Shown here one piece after another: positions 16,701-24,817 of a stretch of DNA of 64,000 nucleotides (position 1 is the stretch's first letter; each line of letters opens with the position of its first letter). The notes under the pieces were generated by a model that saw nothing but the letters and a program-made list of their open reading frames with translations, was not told the DNA's origin and did not search any database. The stretch is from RBG-16-66-20 sp052386675 (GTDB taxonomy: Bacteria > Pseudomonadota > Gammaproteobacteria > Burkholderiales > SG8-39), in contig JBQTJX010000063.1 of NCBI GenBank assembly GCA_052386675.1, positions 1-64,000 of the forward strand, read 5' to 3'. A program made the translations under genes and the position numbers.

Positions 16701-17308
16701 TGGCCACGACCCGTTCCGCCGCGCGCAAGGCCCAGCAGGGCCTGGTTCTGTTTATCGCGCTCATCGTACTGGTGGCGATGTCCCTTGCCGGGATCGCGCT
16801 GCTGCGCAGCGTCGACACCGGCACCCTGGTCGCCGGCAACCTCGCCTTCCGGCAGGCGGCGATGCATACCGGCGACATCGGCATCGAGGCGGGGCGCTCG
16901 TACCTCATGGGGGTGTCGCCGGCCGCCAACCTCTACAACGACAACGCCGGCGCCGGCTACTACGCTCTGTGGGCCGAGAACGTGGACCTGCTCGGCAACA
17001 AGACGGTGACCACCTCGGACGACTTCGACTGGAGCACCGCGGTAAACGTCACCAGCCCGACGCCGCCGGCGGGCTACACCGTGAGCTACGTGATCCACCG
17101 CCTGTGCGACCAGACTGGCGACCCGGCGACAGCCGCCACCTGTGTCAGGCAGACCGGCGCCGCCGCGACCACTGGCGGCGGCACCAAGGGCGCCGCCGCC
17201 TTCGGCCAGATGGCCATTTCGGTGCCGACCAATGCGCTGTACCGCATCACCGTCCGCGTCCTCGGGCCGCGGAATTCCACCAGCTTCATTCAGGCGGTCG
17301 TGTTCTAG
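16700..17308 (+). CDS. pilX: Minor pilin PilX
   Basis: A 202-residue PilX. Unlike classical prepilins it has the variant N-terminus KAQQGLVLFIALIVLVAMSLAGIALLRSVD, as PilX-family proteins do, without Glu5. A paired-Cys segment (LCDQTGDPATAATC) lies about residue 135. The ATG overlaps the pilW stop (TGATG). It is the last minor pilin before PilY1, and together they are thought to cap and prime the pilus. Confidence 0.83.
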   Translation: MATTRSAARKAQQGLVLFIALIVLVAMSLAGIALLRSVDTGTLVAGNLAFRQAAMHTGDIGIEAGRSYLMGVSPAANLYNDNAGAGYYALWAENVDLLGNKTVTTSDDFDWSTAVNVTSPTPPAGYTVSYVIHRLCDQTGDPATAATCVRQTGAAATTGGGTKGAAAFGQMAISVPTNALYRITVRVLGPRNSTSFIQAVVF

Positions 17309-17327
17309 CACGCCAGGAGCAGCACCC

Positions 17328-20300
17328 ATGTCCACCAGCACGATGACGAATCCGAACGCAACCCCGCTCAAGCGTGCCCTGGCGTGCCTGCTCAGCGCCC
17401 TGATGACGGTCTCCGGCCCGGTATCGGCCGCGCTCACCGACATCTCCAGCGAGCCGCTGGCGCAGCCGGCTTCGAGCGTGAAGCCGAACATCATGCTGAT
17501 CCTGGATGATTCGGGGTCCATGGAACAGCAGTACACGCCGGACTTCCTGGGGCGGCGCTTCGGCGGGGGGAACCCGCTGTGCCACGACGCGGGCGACGAC
17601 GGCGGCGGCATCACCGGCGGCCTGGACAACTGCCAGGCGGGCGACGTGCCACTGATGAGCCCGGACGTCAACACGCAGTATTACAACCCGGAAATCCGCT
17701 ATTTCCCGCCCGTGAATTTCGACGGCACGTCGAAGATTTCCATGACCGCGGCCAACACCACTAACTTCACGGCCGTCCCGACAGATGGCGTCAGTCCCTC
17801 GGGCGTAAACAGCTATCGGCACGACACCTTCAACATGGTGGAAAACAGCACCGGATCTCTCGTAATCACCGCCAATCTGATCACCGGCTACCCGGACCGC
17901 GTCTGGTGCACCAACCAGGCCGACAGTGCGACCGACACCGCCCTGTGCAAGGTGAACAGCGCCTATTCCTACCCGGATGCGACCTTCCCGTTCGGCCTGA
18001 CCACCGGCGGCGCCATCAAGTACCGCACGGGCGGCCCCTACTACTACCGCCTAGCCGCCACCGAGCATTGCTCCGACCTGACCATGACCAATTGCGTCGC
18101 CTCCGCGACGCCGACCGTCACGCACCCGGTCCCGGCGCCGGTGCGCTATTGCACCAACAACACGCTGGGAAGTTGCCAGTCGAAGCGCGTCGGCAGCTTC
18201 ACCTACCCGAAATTCGTCGGCAACGTTAACCCGGGCTCGACGGCGCAGCCCGGACAGGTGGCTTTCGCCAACCTTTCGGTGAGCGCGCAGCTGGACACGG
18301 CCGCGGCCAGCATCACCGGCATCCTGGTCAATGGCGTCAACATCCTGGCTGGCAACATCAATCTCACGGCCGGCTTCTCGGCCAACACCGCCGCCGACGC
18401 GATCCGCAACGCCATCAACGCCAACACCGCGACCTCCGGCTACCACGCGGTGCGCAACAACAACCTGGTGTCCGTGCGCTTCGGGCCGGCGACCACCGCG
18501 ACCCCCGCGCCCACGGCGATCGGGAACCCGTCGGCCACGACGGGCACGCCCAGCGCCACGCCGAACGGCAATACGCTGCAGATGCAGTTCGCCGCGCCGA
18601 CCCTGACCGCGGCCACCTCCACGGCCACCATTTCCGGGGTCGACAACGGCGATTCCATCACCGCCTTTTCGGTGAGCGGCACACCGCTGATCACTTCCAG
18701 CATTGTTTGCTCCAGCTGCGGCGGAAGCAACGCTGCTCGCGCGACATCCATGGCCACCCAGCTCGCCGCGGCGATCACCGCCGGCGGCACAGGGTTTACC
18801 GCCACCTCCTCGGGCGCGGTCGTCACCGTCACCGCGCCCGCGGCGCTGGGCTCCAGCGTCAACGGCGTCACCGCAACCGAGAGTTCCCCGGGCTGCACGG
18901 TCAACCGTACCGCCTTCACCGGCGGCATCACCACCAACGACGTGAACATGACCACCGGCGCCACCTTTGTCAGCGGCCAGGACCCCACCGCCGCCGCGGT
19001 CGCGTTCCGCCAGAACCTGGGCGACTTCTCGCGCGTCAACATCGTGCCGTTCCAGGACGCCCCCACCAACAGCATCGCCTCGACCTTCACCAAGTACCCG
19101 GCGCGCTCCGATTGCGCCTCGACAAGCTGCAGCTATGACGAGGAAATGACCAACTTCGCCAACTGGTACTCGTACTACCGCACCCGGATGGCGATGGCCA
19201 AGACCGCCATCGGCCGCGCCTTCGTCAGCATCACCGACGCCTTCCGCGTCGGCTTCATCACCATCAATCCCGGCGGCGACCTCACCAACCGCTTCAAGGC
19301 GGTGTCGGAGTTCACCTCGGGTTCGGGCAATACCAAGGATCTCTGGTACCAGTGGCTCTACAAGCAGGAGTCGCACGGCTCGACGCCGCTGCGCGAGGCT
19401 CTGGCGCGCGTGGGCCGCTACTTTGGCGGCGTCACGACAGGCATCAGCTCGGGCATGGGCGCGAGCCCGATCCAGGTCGCCTGCCAGCCCAACTTCGCGA
19501 TCCTGACCACGGACGGCTACTGGAACGGCAATGCCGGTGTCCAGCTGAACGGCAGCGCCATCGGCAACCAGGACAACGTGGACAGCGGCTTTTCCACGCG
19601 CGCTGGGGCGCGCTTCGACGGCGGCAACGCCGCGACCACCGAAACGCTGGCGGACGTGGCGCTGTATTACTACAAGACCGACCTGCGCGCGGACCTCGCC
19701 GACCAGGTTCCGGTGACCACCGGCGACCCGGCCGCGCACCAGCACATCACCTTGTCCACCGTCGGCATGGGCCTTGCCGGCCTGCTCACCTTCGACCAGA
19801 ACTACCAGTCGGGCTCGAGCCCGGATTTCGAGAGGCTGAAAATCGCGCCCGGTTCCGGCGGCCTCGACTGGCCCAACCCGCATGCGACCGATGAGGGCAA
19901 GCTGGACGACCTGTGGCACGCGGCGGTGAACGGCCGCGGCACCTTCTTCAGCGCCAAGGACCCGGCGGAACTCTCCAGCGCCATCGCCGAGACGCTCAAT
20001 TCGGTGAACGCCAGGGTGGGCGCCGGCGCTGCGGCGGCGACCTCCAACCTGCAGCCGGTGGCCGGCGACAACTTTGCCTTCACCGCGCAGTACGAGACGG
20101 TGCAGTGGATCGGTGACATCAAGGCGCGCACCATCGACCTGTCCACCGGCACGGTGGCCACCCGCGAGCTTTGGGCGGCGGCAGTGCTGCTCGATTCACG
20201 CGCCCACACCACGCGCAACATCTACACCCTGGACGCCACCGACGTCACCGGCACCGGGGACAACTTCAACAAGCTGAAGTCGTTCTGCTACCCGGGCGCC

Positions 20301-22283
20301 ATCTCCAATGCCAGCTACCCGACCTGCACCGACGGCGCCGGGCTGACCGCGGCGGAACTGGATTTCTTCACGCCGATGGCGGCTTCGGCCTCGCCCTCGC
20401 TGCAGCCGGCGCTCACGCAGTCCGCCACCATCATCACCAACGGGGCGGCGGCGGAGGCGACCAAGGAGCGGCTGGTGGACTTCCTGCGCGGCGACCCCTC
20501 CTATGAAACAAGCGGCGGCACGGGGCTGACCGACCTGTTCCGCAACCGCTCTAGCGTGATGGGCGACATCATCAACGCCCAGCCGGCCTATGTGAAGGCC
20601 TCGCCCTTCAGCTACAACACCGGCATCGCCGCCGGCAAGGACCCCTTCTACCAGGAGTTCCGCGCCACCACGAACGGCACCAGTGGCACGCGCAAGGGTA
20701 CGGTGTACGTGGCCTCCAACGAGGGCATGCTGCACGCCTTCGAGACCGATCCGGACAACAACCCCTACTTCCAGACCGCCGGCATCGGCACCGCGATCAC
20801 CTCCGACGACACCTTCACCGGGACGCTGAGCACCAGCCCCACCGGCGGCGAGGGCGCGGAGCGCTGGGCCTACATCCCGAACCTGGTGATGAAGGACATG
20901 AAGCGCCTGGCCGATTCGCCTTATTCGCACCGCTTCTACACCGACGGTTCCCCGGTGGTGGGCGATGTCTGCTTCGGCCACACCACGGCCGTGCCCTGCT
21001 CGGCGCAGGCGAACTGGCGCACCATCCTGGTGGCCGGCCTGAACGCGGGCGGCCGCGGCTACTACGCGCTTGACGTGACCGATCCGGACAACCCCAAGGG
21101 CCTGTGGGAGATCAAGGGCGGCACCGGCACCACGTGCCTGACCGACGCCCAGGCCGACGGCGGCACCTTCTCCGAGGACTGCAACATCGGCAACAGCTTC
21201 GGCAATCCGCTGATCGTCAAGCGCAAGTCCGACGGCAAGTGGGTGGTGATCTTCTCCTCGGGCCTGAATAACCTCGCCCCGGGCGACGGCAAGGGCTACC
21301 TCTACGTGGCGGACGCGCAGACCGGCGCGATCCTGAAGCGCTACTCCACCGGCGTCGGCTGCGACGGCGTCAGCACCACCGCGCCCTGCGTCGCCGGCAC
21401 CAACGACCCCAGCGGCCTTGGCCGCATCAACGCCTGGGTGGACAACGCCTCGCTCGAGAACCTCGCGCTCACCGTCTACGGAGGCGACCTCAAGGGCAAC
21501 CTCTGGCGCATCCAGCTGGACAATTCGGTGGGCGCGGTGCCGGTGGACTCGGTGACGCGCCTCGCCACTCTGACCGCGCCGGACGGCACGGCGCAGCCGA
21601 TCACCACCAAGCCGGAACTGGGCGAGGTGAGCGCCCAGCGCGTGGTGTTCCTCGGCACCGGCAAGTTCCTCGGCACCACGGACAAGGCGAGCACCCAGCG
21701 CCAGTCGGTCTACGCCATCAAGGATCCGATGAGCGGCGTGGTGTCTCCGGCGGTGACGATGACGCGCGGCGGCGCCTTCCCGACCTCGACCATCACCGAC
21801 TTCGTGCGCCAGGACCTGACCGCCAGCCCGACCAACCCGACCACCGAACGCACGGTCGCGACGGTCAATCCGGTGGACTTCAGCAGCGCATCCGTGGGCG
21901 GCTGGTTCATCGACCTGCCCGATGGCGCCACAGGCGGCAACGGCAGCGAGCGCGTCAACGTCGACCCGATCCTGCAGCTGGGCACGCTGGTGATGCCCTC
22001 GAACGTGCCCTCGACCGACACCTGTGTCGCCGGCGGCTTCGGCTGGATCAACTTCCTCGACTTCAAGACCGGCGGCTTCATCCCGGGCTCCACCGCGAAC
22101 ATGGCGAGCACCAAGATCTCCGCCTCGCTGGTGGTCGGCATCAACGTGGTGCAGCTGCCCGGCGGCACGATCAAGACCATCGTCACCACGGCCGACAACC
22201 AGCAGCTGACCAAGGACACGCCCGTGGCGCCCAGCACGCTCGTGGGCCGGCGCGTGTCCTGGCGTGAGTTGTTCTTCGAGTAA
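17328..22283 (+). CDS. pilY1: Type IV pilus tip adhesin/biogenesis factor PilY1
   Basis: A 1651-residue PilY1. A signal peptide (about 1-34, ending GPVSAA) is followed by a von Willebrand factor A-like start IMLILDDSGSM with the metal-site DxSxS at 61-64. Residues about 320-505 hold two Ser/Thr/Ala-rich modules with a shared pattern. The C-terminal third is the PilY1 beta-propeller (TVYVASNEGMLHAFETD, NSFGNPLIVKRKSDGKWVV, GYLYVADAQTGAILK, VYGGDLKGNLWRI). The ATG at 17328 has a CCAGGAG ribosome site. PilY1 caps the pilus, resists retraction and often mediates adhesion or surface sensing. Confidence 0.93.
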   Translation: MSTSTMTNPNATPLKRALACLLSALMTVSGPVSAALTDISSEPLAQPASSVKPNIMLILDDSGSMEQQYTPDFLGRRFGGGNPLCHDAGDDGGGITGGLDNCQAGDVPLMSPDVNTQYYNPEIRYFPPVNFDGTSKISMTAANTTNFTAVPTDGVSPSGVNSYRHDTFNMVENSTGSLVITANLITGYPDRVWCTNQADSATDTALCKVNSAYSYPDATFPFGLTTGGAIKYRTGGPYYYRLAATEHCSDLTMTNCVASATPTVTHPVPAPVRYCTNNTLGSCQSKRVGSFTYPKFVGNVNPGSTAQPGQVAFANLSVSAQLDTAAASITGILVNGVNILAGNINLTAGFSANTAADAIRNAINANTATSGYHAVRNNNLVSVRFGPATTATPAPTAIGNPSATTGTPSATPNGNTLQMQFAAPTLTAATSTATISGVDNGDSITAFSVSGTPLITSSIVCSSCGGSNAARATSMATQLAAAITAGGTGFTATSSGAVVTVTAPAALGSSVNGVTATESSPGCTVNRTAFTGGITTNDVNMTTGATFVSGQDPTAAAVAFRQNLGDFSRVNIVPFQDAPTNSIASTFTKYPARSDCASTSCSYDEEMTNFANWYSYYRTRMAMAKTAIGRAFVSITDAFRVGFITINPGGDLTNRFKAVSEFTSGSGNTKDLWYQWLYKQESHGSTPLREALARVGRYFGGVTTGISSGMGASPIQVACQPNFAILTTDGYWNGNAGVQLNGSAIGNQDNVDSGFSTRAGARFDGGNAATTETLADVALYYYKTDLRADLADQVPVTTGDPAAHQHITLSTVGMGLAGLLTFDQNYQSGSSPDFERLKIAPGSGGLDWPNPHATDEGKLDDLWHAAVNGRGTFFSAKDPAELSSAIAETLNSVNARVGAGAAAATSNLQPVAGDNFAFTAQYETVQWIGDIKARTIDLSTGTVATRELWAAAVLLDSRAHTTRNIYTLDATDVTGTGDNFNKLKSFCYPGAISNASYPTCTDGAGLTAAELDFFTPMAASASPSLQPALTQSATIITNGAAAEATKERLVDFLRGDPSYETSGGTGLTDLFRNRSSVMGDIINAQPAYVKASPFSYNTGIAAGKDPFYQEFRATTNGTSGTRKGTVYVASNEGMLHAFETDPDNNPYFQTAGIGTAITSDDTFTGTLSTSPTGGEGAERWAYIPNLVMKDMKRLADSPYSHRFYTDGSPVVGDVCFGHTTAVPCSAQANWRTILVAGLNAGGRGYYALDVTDPDNPKGLWEIKGGTGTTCLTDAQADGGTFSEDCNIGNSFGNPLIVKRKSDGKWVVIFSSGLNNLAPGDGKGYLYVADAQTGAILKRYSTGVGCDGVSTTAPCVAGTNDPSGLGRINAWVDNASLENLALTVYGGDLKGNLWRIQLDNSVGAVPVDSVTRLATLTAPDGTAQPITTKPELGEVSAQRVVFLGTGKFLGTTDKASTQRQSVYAIKDPMSGVVSPAVTMTRGGAFPTSTITDFVRQDLTASPTNPTTERTVATVNPVDFSSASVGGWFIDLPDGATGGNGSERVNVDPILQLGTLVMPSNVPSTDTCVAGGFGWINFLDFKTGGFIPGSTANMASTKISASLVVGINVVQLPGGTIKTIVTTADNQQLTKDTPVAPSTLVGRRVSWRELFFE

Positions 22284-22851
22284 GCAGCGGATCGCGGCGG
22301 CGCTCGCCGCCTCCGCTGCACTGCACGCCCTGCTTGTCGCGGGGCTGCAGCAGTCCGTCGGAAGCCGCTGGGGCGGGTTCTCCTGGGAGCAATTCTCCGC
22401 GCCGATCCGCGCGGTTCTGGTCTCCGACCAGGCTGCACCCGCGCCTCCTGCAGCGGAACCCGTCGCGCCGAACGCGACCGTTCCTTCCACTGCAGCCAGT
22501 GAATCCGCGCCCCGCTCGCTGCTACCCCAGCCCCACTACTTCCTCACCCGCGAGCTCGACGTCCGGCCCGGGATCATGACCCGCACCGAGCCCGGGTATC
22601 CGGAGGCCGCGGCGCGCCGCTTCCTCTCCGGCCGGGTCGTGGTCCGGCTCTACATTGCGGAAAGCGGGACGGTAGATCGGGTCGAGATTCTGAACGCTGA
22701 ACCGCCGGGCTACTTCGAAGATTCGGCCGAGCGTGCCTTTCTCGCCGCGCGCTTCTCGCCGGGCATGAAGAACGGCCGCCCGGTGAAGGCACAGATGACC
22801 CTGGAGGTGAACTTCGACAGCGCCGACGCGCCGAAACTGCCCGGCGGCTAG
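22264..22851 (+). CDS. TonB-family C-terminal domain protein (orphan)
   Basis: A 195-residue protein with one hydrophobic segment (about residues 10-27), a proline/alanine-rich middle (APAPPAAEPVAPNA) and a TonB-like C-terminal domain (EPGYPEAAARRFLSGRVVVRLYIAESGTVDRVEIL.AEPPG). It begins at a GTG inside the end of pilY1 (20-base overlap), so it is probably translated with the pilus operon. No ExbB, ExbD or receptor gene is near. Its C-terminus overlaps the convergent ispH by four bases. Either an energy transducer or a structural pilus accessory is possible. Confidence 0.72.
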   Translation: MSCSSSKQRIAAALAASAALHALLVAGLQQSVGSRWGGFSWEQFSAPIRAVLVSDQAAPAPPAAEPVAPNATVPSTAASESAPRSLLPQPHYFLTRELDVRPGIMTRTEPGYPEAAARRFLSGRVVVRLYIAESGTVDRVEILNAEPPGYFEDSAERAFLAARFSPGMKNGRPVKAQMTLEVNFDSADAPKLPGG

Positions 22852-23777
22852 CGCTTCCTCACCAGCTCCCGCGGCAGTGTGAACACCACGCCCTCGGTAA
22901 TGCCATCCAGCGGCCGCACGCTCGCCGCACCCAGTTCCTTCAGGCGCGCCACCAGTTGCTCCACAAGTACTTCAGGGGCAGAGGCCCCGGCGGTGACGCC
23001 TATGCGCCTCTTGCCGGCGATCCATTCGGCCTTGAGGTCCGCGGCGCTGTCGACCATGTAGGCTTCCGCGCCGATATGCTCGGCGACCTCGCGCAGGCGA
23101 TTGGAGTTGGAACTGTTGGGCGATCCCACCACGATCACCACGTCGCACTGCGGCGCCATGAACTTGACCGCGTCCTGGCGGTTCTGGGTGGCGTAGCAGA
23201 TGTCGTCGCGTTTGGGACCGCGGATCTGCGGGAAGCGCGCGCGCAGCGCGGCGACGATGCGCTGCGCGTCGTCCACCGACAGCGTGGTCTGGGTGACGTA
23301 GGAGAGCCTGAGCGGGTCGCGCACCTGCAGGGAGGCGACATCCTCCAGGGTCTCGATCAGGGAGATGCCGCTCGAGGCCTGGCCGACGGTGCCCTCGGCC
23401 TCGGGGTGACCACGATGCCCGATCATCACGATCTCGTAGCCTTCGCGCAGCATCTTCGAGACCTCGACGTGCACCTTCGTCACCAGCGGACAGGTGGCGT
23501 CGAACACCTTGAGGCCGCGGCGCTCGGCATCGGCGCGCACCTCCTTCGACACCCCGTGCGCCGAGAACACCAGCGTCGCCCCGGCCGGGACCTCGTCCAG
23601 TTCCTCGACGAACACCGCGCCCTTGCCGCGCAGCGCCTCCACCACGGTCTTGTTGTGGACGATCTCGTGGCGCACGTAGATCGGGCGGCCGAATTGCTCG
23701 AGTGCGCGCTCCACGATCTCGATCGCGCGCTCGACGCCGGCGCAGAAGCCGCGGGGATTGGCGAGCAGGACGTCCAT
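22848..23777 (-). CDS. ispH: 4-hydroxy-3-methylbut-2-enyl diphosphate reductase (IspH)
   Basis: A 309-residue iron-sulfur enzyme for the last step of the MEP isoprenoid pathway, giving IPP and DMAPP. Cys12 in NPRGFCAGVERA, the DATCPLVTKVH cysteine, the VGSPNSSNSNRL block containing the usual C-terminal motif region, and TAGASAPEVLV are all present. The ATG at 23777 is preceded 6 bases upstream by GATAAT. Dxs and IspA lie about 20 kb away in the window. It follows a small alarmone hydrolase in the ribF-ileS-lspA operon. Confidence 0.94.
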   Translation of the reverse strand: MDVLLANPRGFCAGVERAIEIVERALEQFGRPIYVRHEIVHNKTVVEALRGKGAVFVEELDEVPAGATLVFSAHGVSKEVRADAERRGLKVFDATCPLVTKVHVEVSKMLREGYEIVMIGHRGHPEAEGTVGQASSGISLIETLEDVASLQVRDPLRLSYVTQTTLSVDDAQRIVAALRARFPQIRGPKRDDICYATQNRQDAVKFMAPQCDVVIVVGSPNSSNSNRLREVAEHIGAEAYMVDSAADLKAEWIAGKRRIGVTAGASAPEVLVEQLVARLKELGAASVRPLDGITEGVVFTLPRELVRKR

Positions 23778-23783
23778 GCGCCG

Positions 23784-23789
23784 ATTATC
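23784..23789 (-). promoter_or_regulatory. Possible -10 box GATAAT for ispH
   Basis: GATAAT (5 of 6 to consensus) lies 6 bases before the ispH ATG, inside the last codons of the upstream gene. It is a looser example of the leaderless arrangement seen elsewhere in the window. Confidence 0.3.
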
Positions 23790-24345
23790 TCCCGGGCTTG
23801 CGGGCGTAGGCGGCATCGAACGCGGCTTCCAGCCTGGCCGAATCTTCCTTCCCGGTGCCGCGCAGGCCGTCGATCACCTGCCTCGCCCATTCGAAATACG
23901 CCTGCCGCCGCGCCAGTTCCCATTGCGCGGGCGGCCGGTCGGCGACGTCGCGCAGGTTGCAGATCTTGTCGGCCAGCTTCACCAGCCTCGCGCCCTCGGA
24001 AAGCGTCGAGGCATGCTCGACCTGGGCGCGCTTGCGCTCCGCCTTTGGCAGCGAGGTGTCGTCGGTGACCTCGGCGACGATGCCGGCGATGCGCTCGCCA
24101 AAGGCCTGCCGCAGCTCGGCCTGGGTCGTATCGGTGTCCTCGATGGTGTCGTGCAGCAGCGCCGCGGCGAGCACCTCGATGTCGCCGACGCCGCCTTCCC
24201 GCGCCAGCACCTCCGCCAACGCGATCGGATGGTTGATGTAGGGCGAAGCCTCGGCATCCTTGCGCCGCTGGTCGCGGTGCTTGTGCGCGGCGAAGGCGAG
24301 CGCGCGCAGCAGCAGCGCGATGCCGGTCTCAGGCGCGCTTCTCAT
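23785..24345 (-). CDS. HD-domain small alarmone hydrolase (MESH1/SpoT hydrolase-like)
   Basis: A 186-residue stand-alone HD hydrolase resembling the (p)ppGpp-hydrolase domain of SpoT and the MESH1 family. Motifs: HKHRDQRRK (21-29), PYINHP with His39, HD at 65-66 followed by ED at 69-70 (LLHDTIEDTDTT), EVTDD..LPK.ERK, and LVKLADKICNLRD with Asp126. No synthetase, TGS or ACT domain is attached. It overlaps lspA by 17 bases and precedes ispH by 7. In Pseudomonas this slot between lspA and ispH holds an FKBP-type isomerase. Substrate (alarmone or NADPH) is inferred from the family. Confidence 0.85.
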   Translation of the reverse strand: MRSAPETGIALLLRALAFAAHKHRDQRRKDAEASPYINHPIALAEVLAREGGVGDIEVLAAALLHDTIEDTDTTQAELRQAFGERIAGIVAEVTDDTSLPKAERKRAQVEHASTLSEGARLVKLADKICNLRDVADRPPAQWELARRQAYFEWARQVIDGLRGTGKEDSARLEAAFDAAYARKPGR

Positions 24346-24817
24346 GCCCGCCCTCCTGCTTGCCAATGAAGCTCTCCAGGATCAGGATCCCCGCGCCCAC
24401 CGTGATGCCGCAGTCGGCGACGTTGAACGCCGGCCAGTGCCAGCCGGCGGCGTGGAAGTCCAGGAAGTCCACCACTCCGCCCAGCGTCAGCCGGTCCCAC
24501 AGGTTGCCAAGCGCCCCGCCAAGGATAAGCGCGAGGCCGGTGCAAAAGAGGCCCTTCCCCGGGTTGCGCAGCAGCAGGACCGAGATGACAACGGTGGCCA
24601 CCAGGGCCACGGCGGCAAAAAACCACATCTGCCAGCCGCCGGCGCCGGCGAGGAAGCTGAACGCGGCGCCTTTGTTGAATACCAGGACCAGGTTGAAGAA
24701 GCCGGTCACTTCGAGGCGCTCGCCCGGGGCGAAGGCCTGGAGCACCGTCACCTTGCTCAGGCGGTCGGCAAGCACAATCACCGCCGCCACGATGAACCAC
24801 GGCAACGCCTTAGGCAT
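24329..24817 (-). CDS. lspA: Lipoprotein signal peptidase (LspA, signal peptidase II)
   Basis: A 162-residue inner-membrane aspartyl protease that removes signal peptides from prolipoproteins. Four membrane segments are evident. The catalytic aspartates fall in GGVVDFLDF (Asp117) and FNVADCGI (Asp135), and NLVLVFNKGAAFSFL is the other family block. A GGGAGAAG ribosome site lies inside the 3' end of ileS, which it overlaps by 8 bases. The ileS-lspA pairing is near-universal in proteobacteria. Confidence 0.94.
   Translation of the reverse strand: MPKALPWFIVAAVIVLADRLSKVTVLQAFAPGERLEVTGFFNLVLVFNKGAAFSFLAGAGGWQMWFFAAVALVATVVISVLLLRNPGKGLFCTGLALILGGALGNLWDRLTLGGVVDFLDFHAAGWHWPAFNVADCGITVGAGILILESFIGKQEGGHEKRA

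Noticed and set aside
20196..22490. A long open frame of more than 700 codons antisense to pilY1, and similar long frames antisense to dxs (42868-44607) and to the peptide-transporter ATPase (9464-11743)
   Set aside because: They arise from GC-rich third positions on the other strand, have Arg/His/Ala-rich low-complexity products without domains, and conflict with well-supported genes.
23785..24345. Degenerate RelA/SpoT
   Set aside because: The protein is a full, intact small hydrolase; the missing synthetase, TGS and ACT domains are typical of the stand-alone family.
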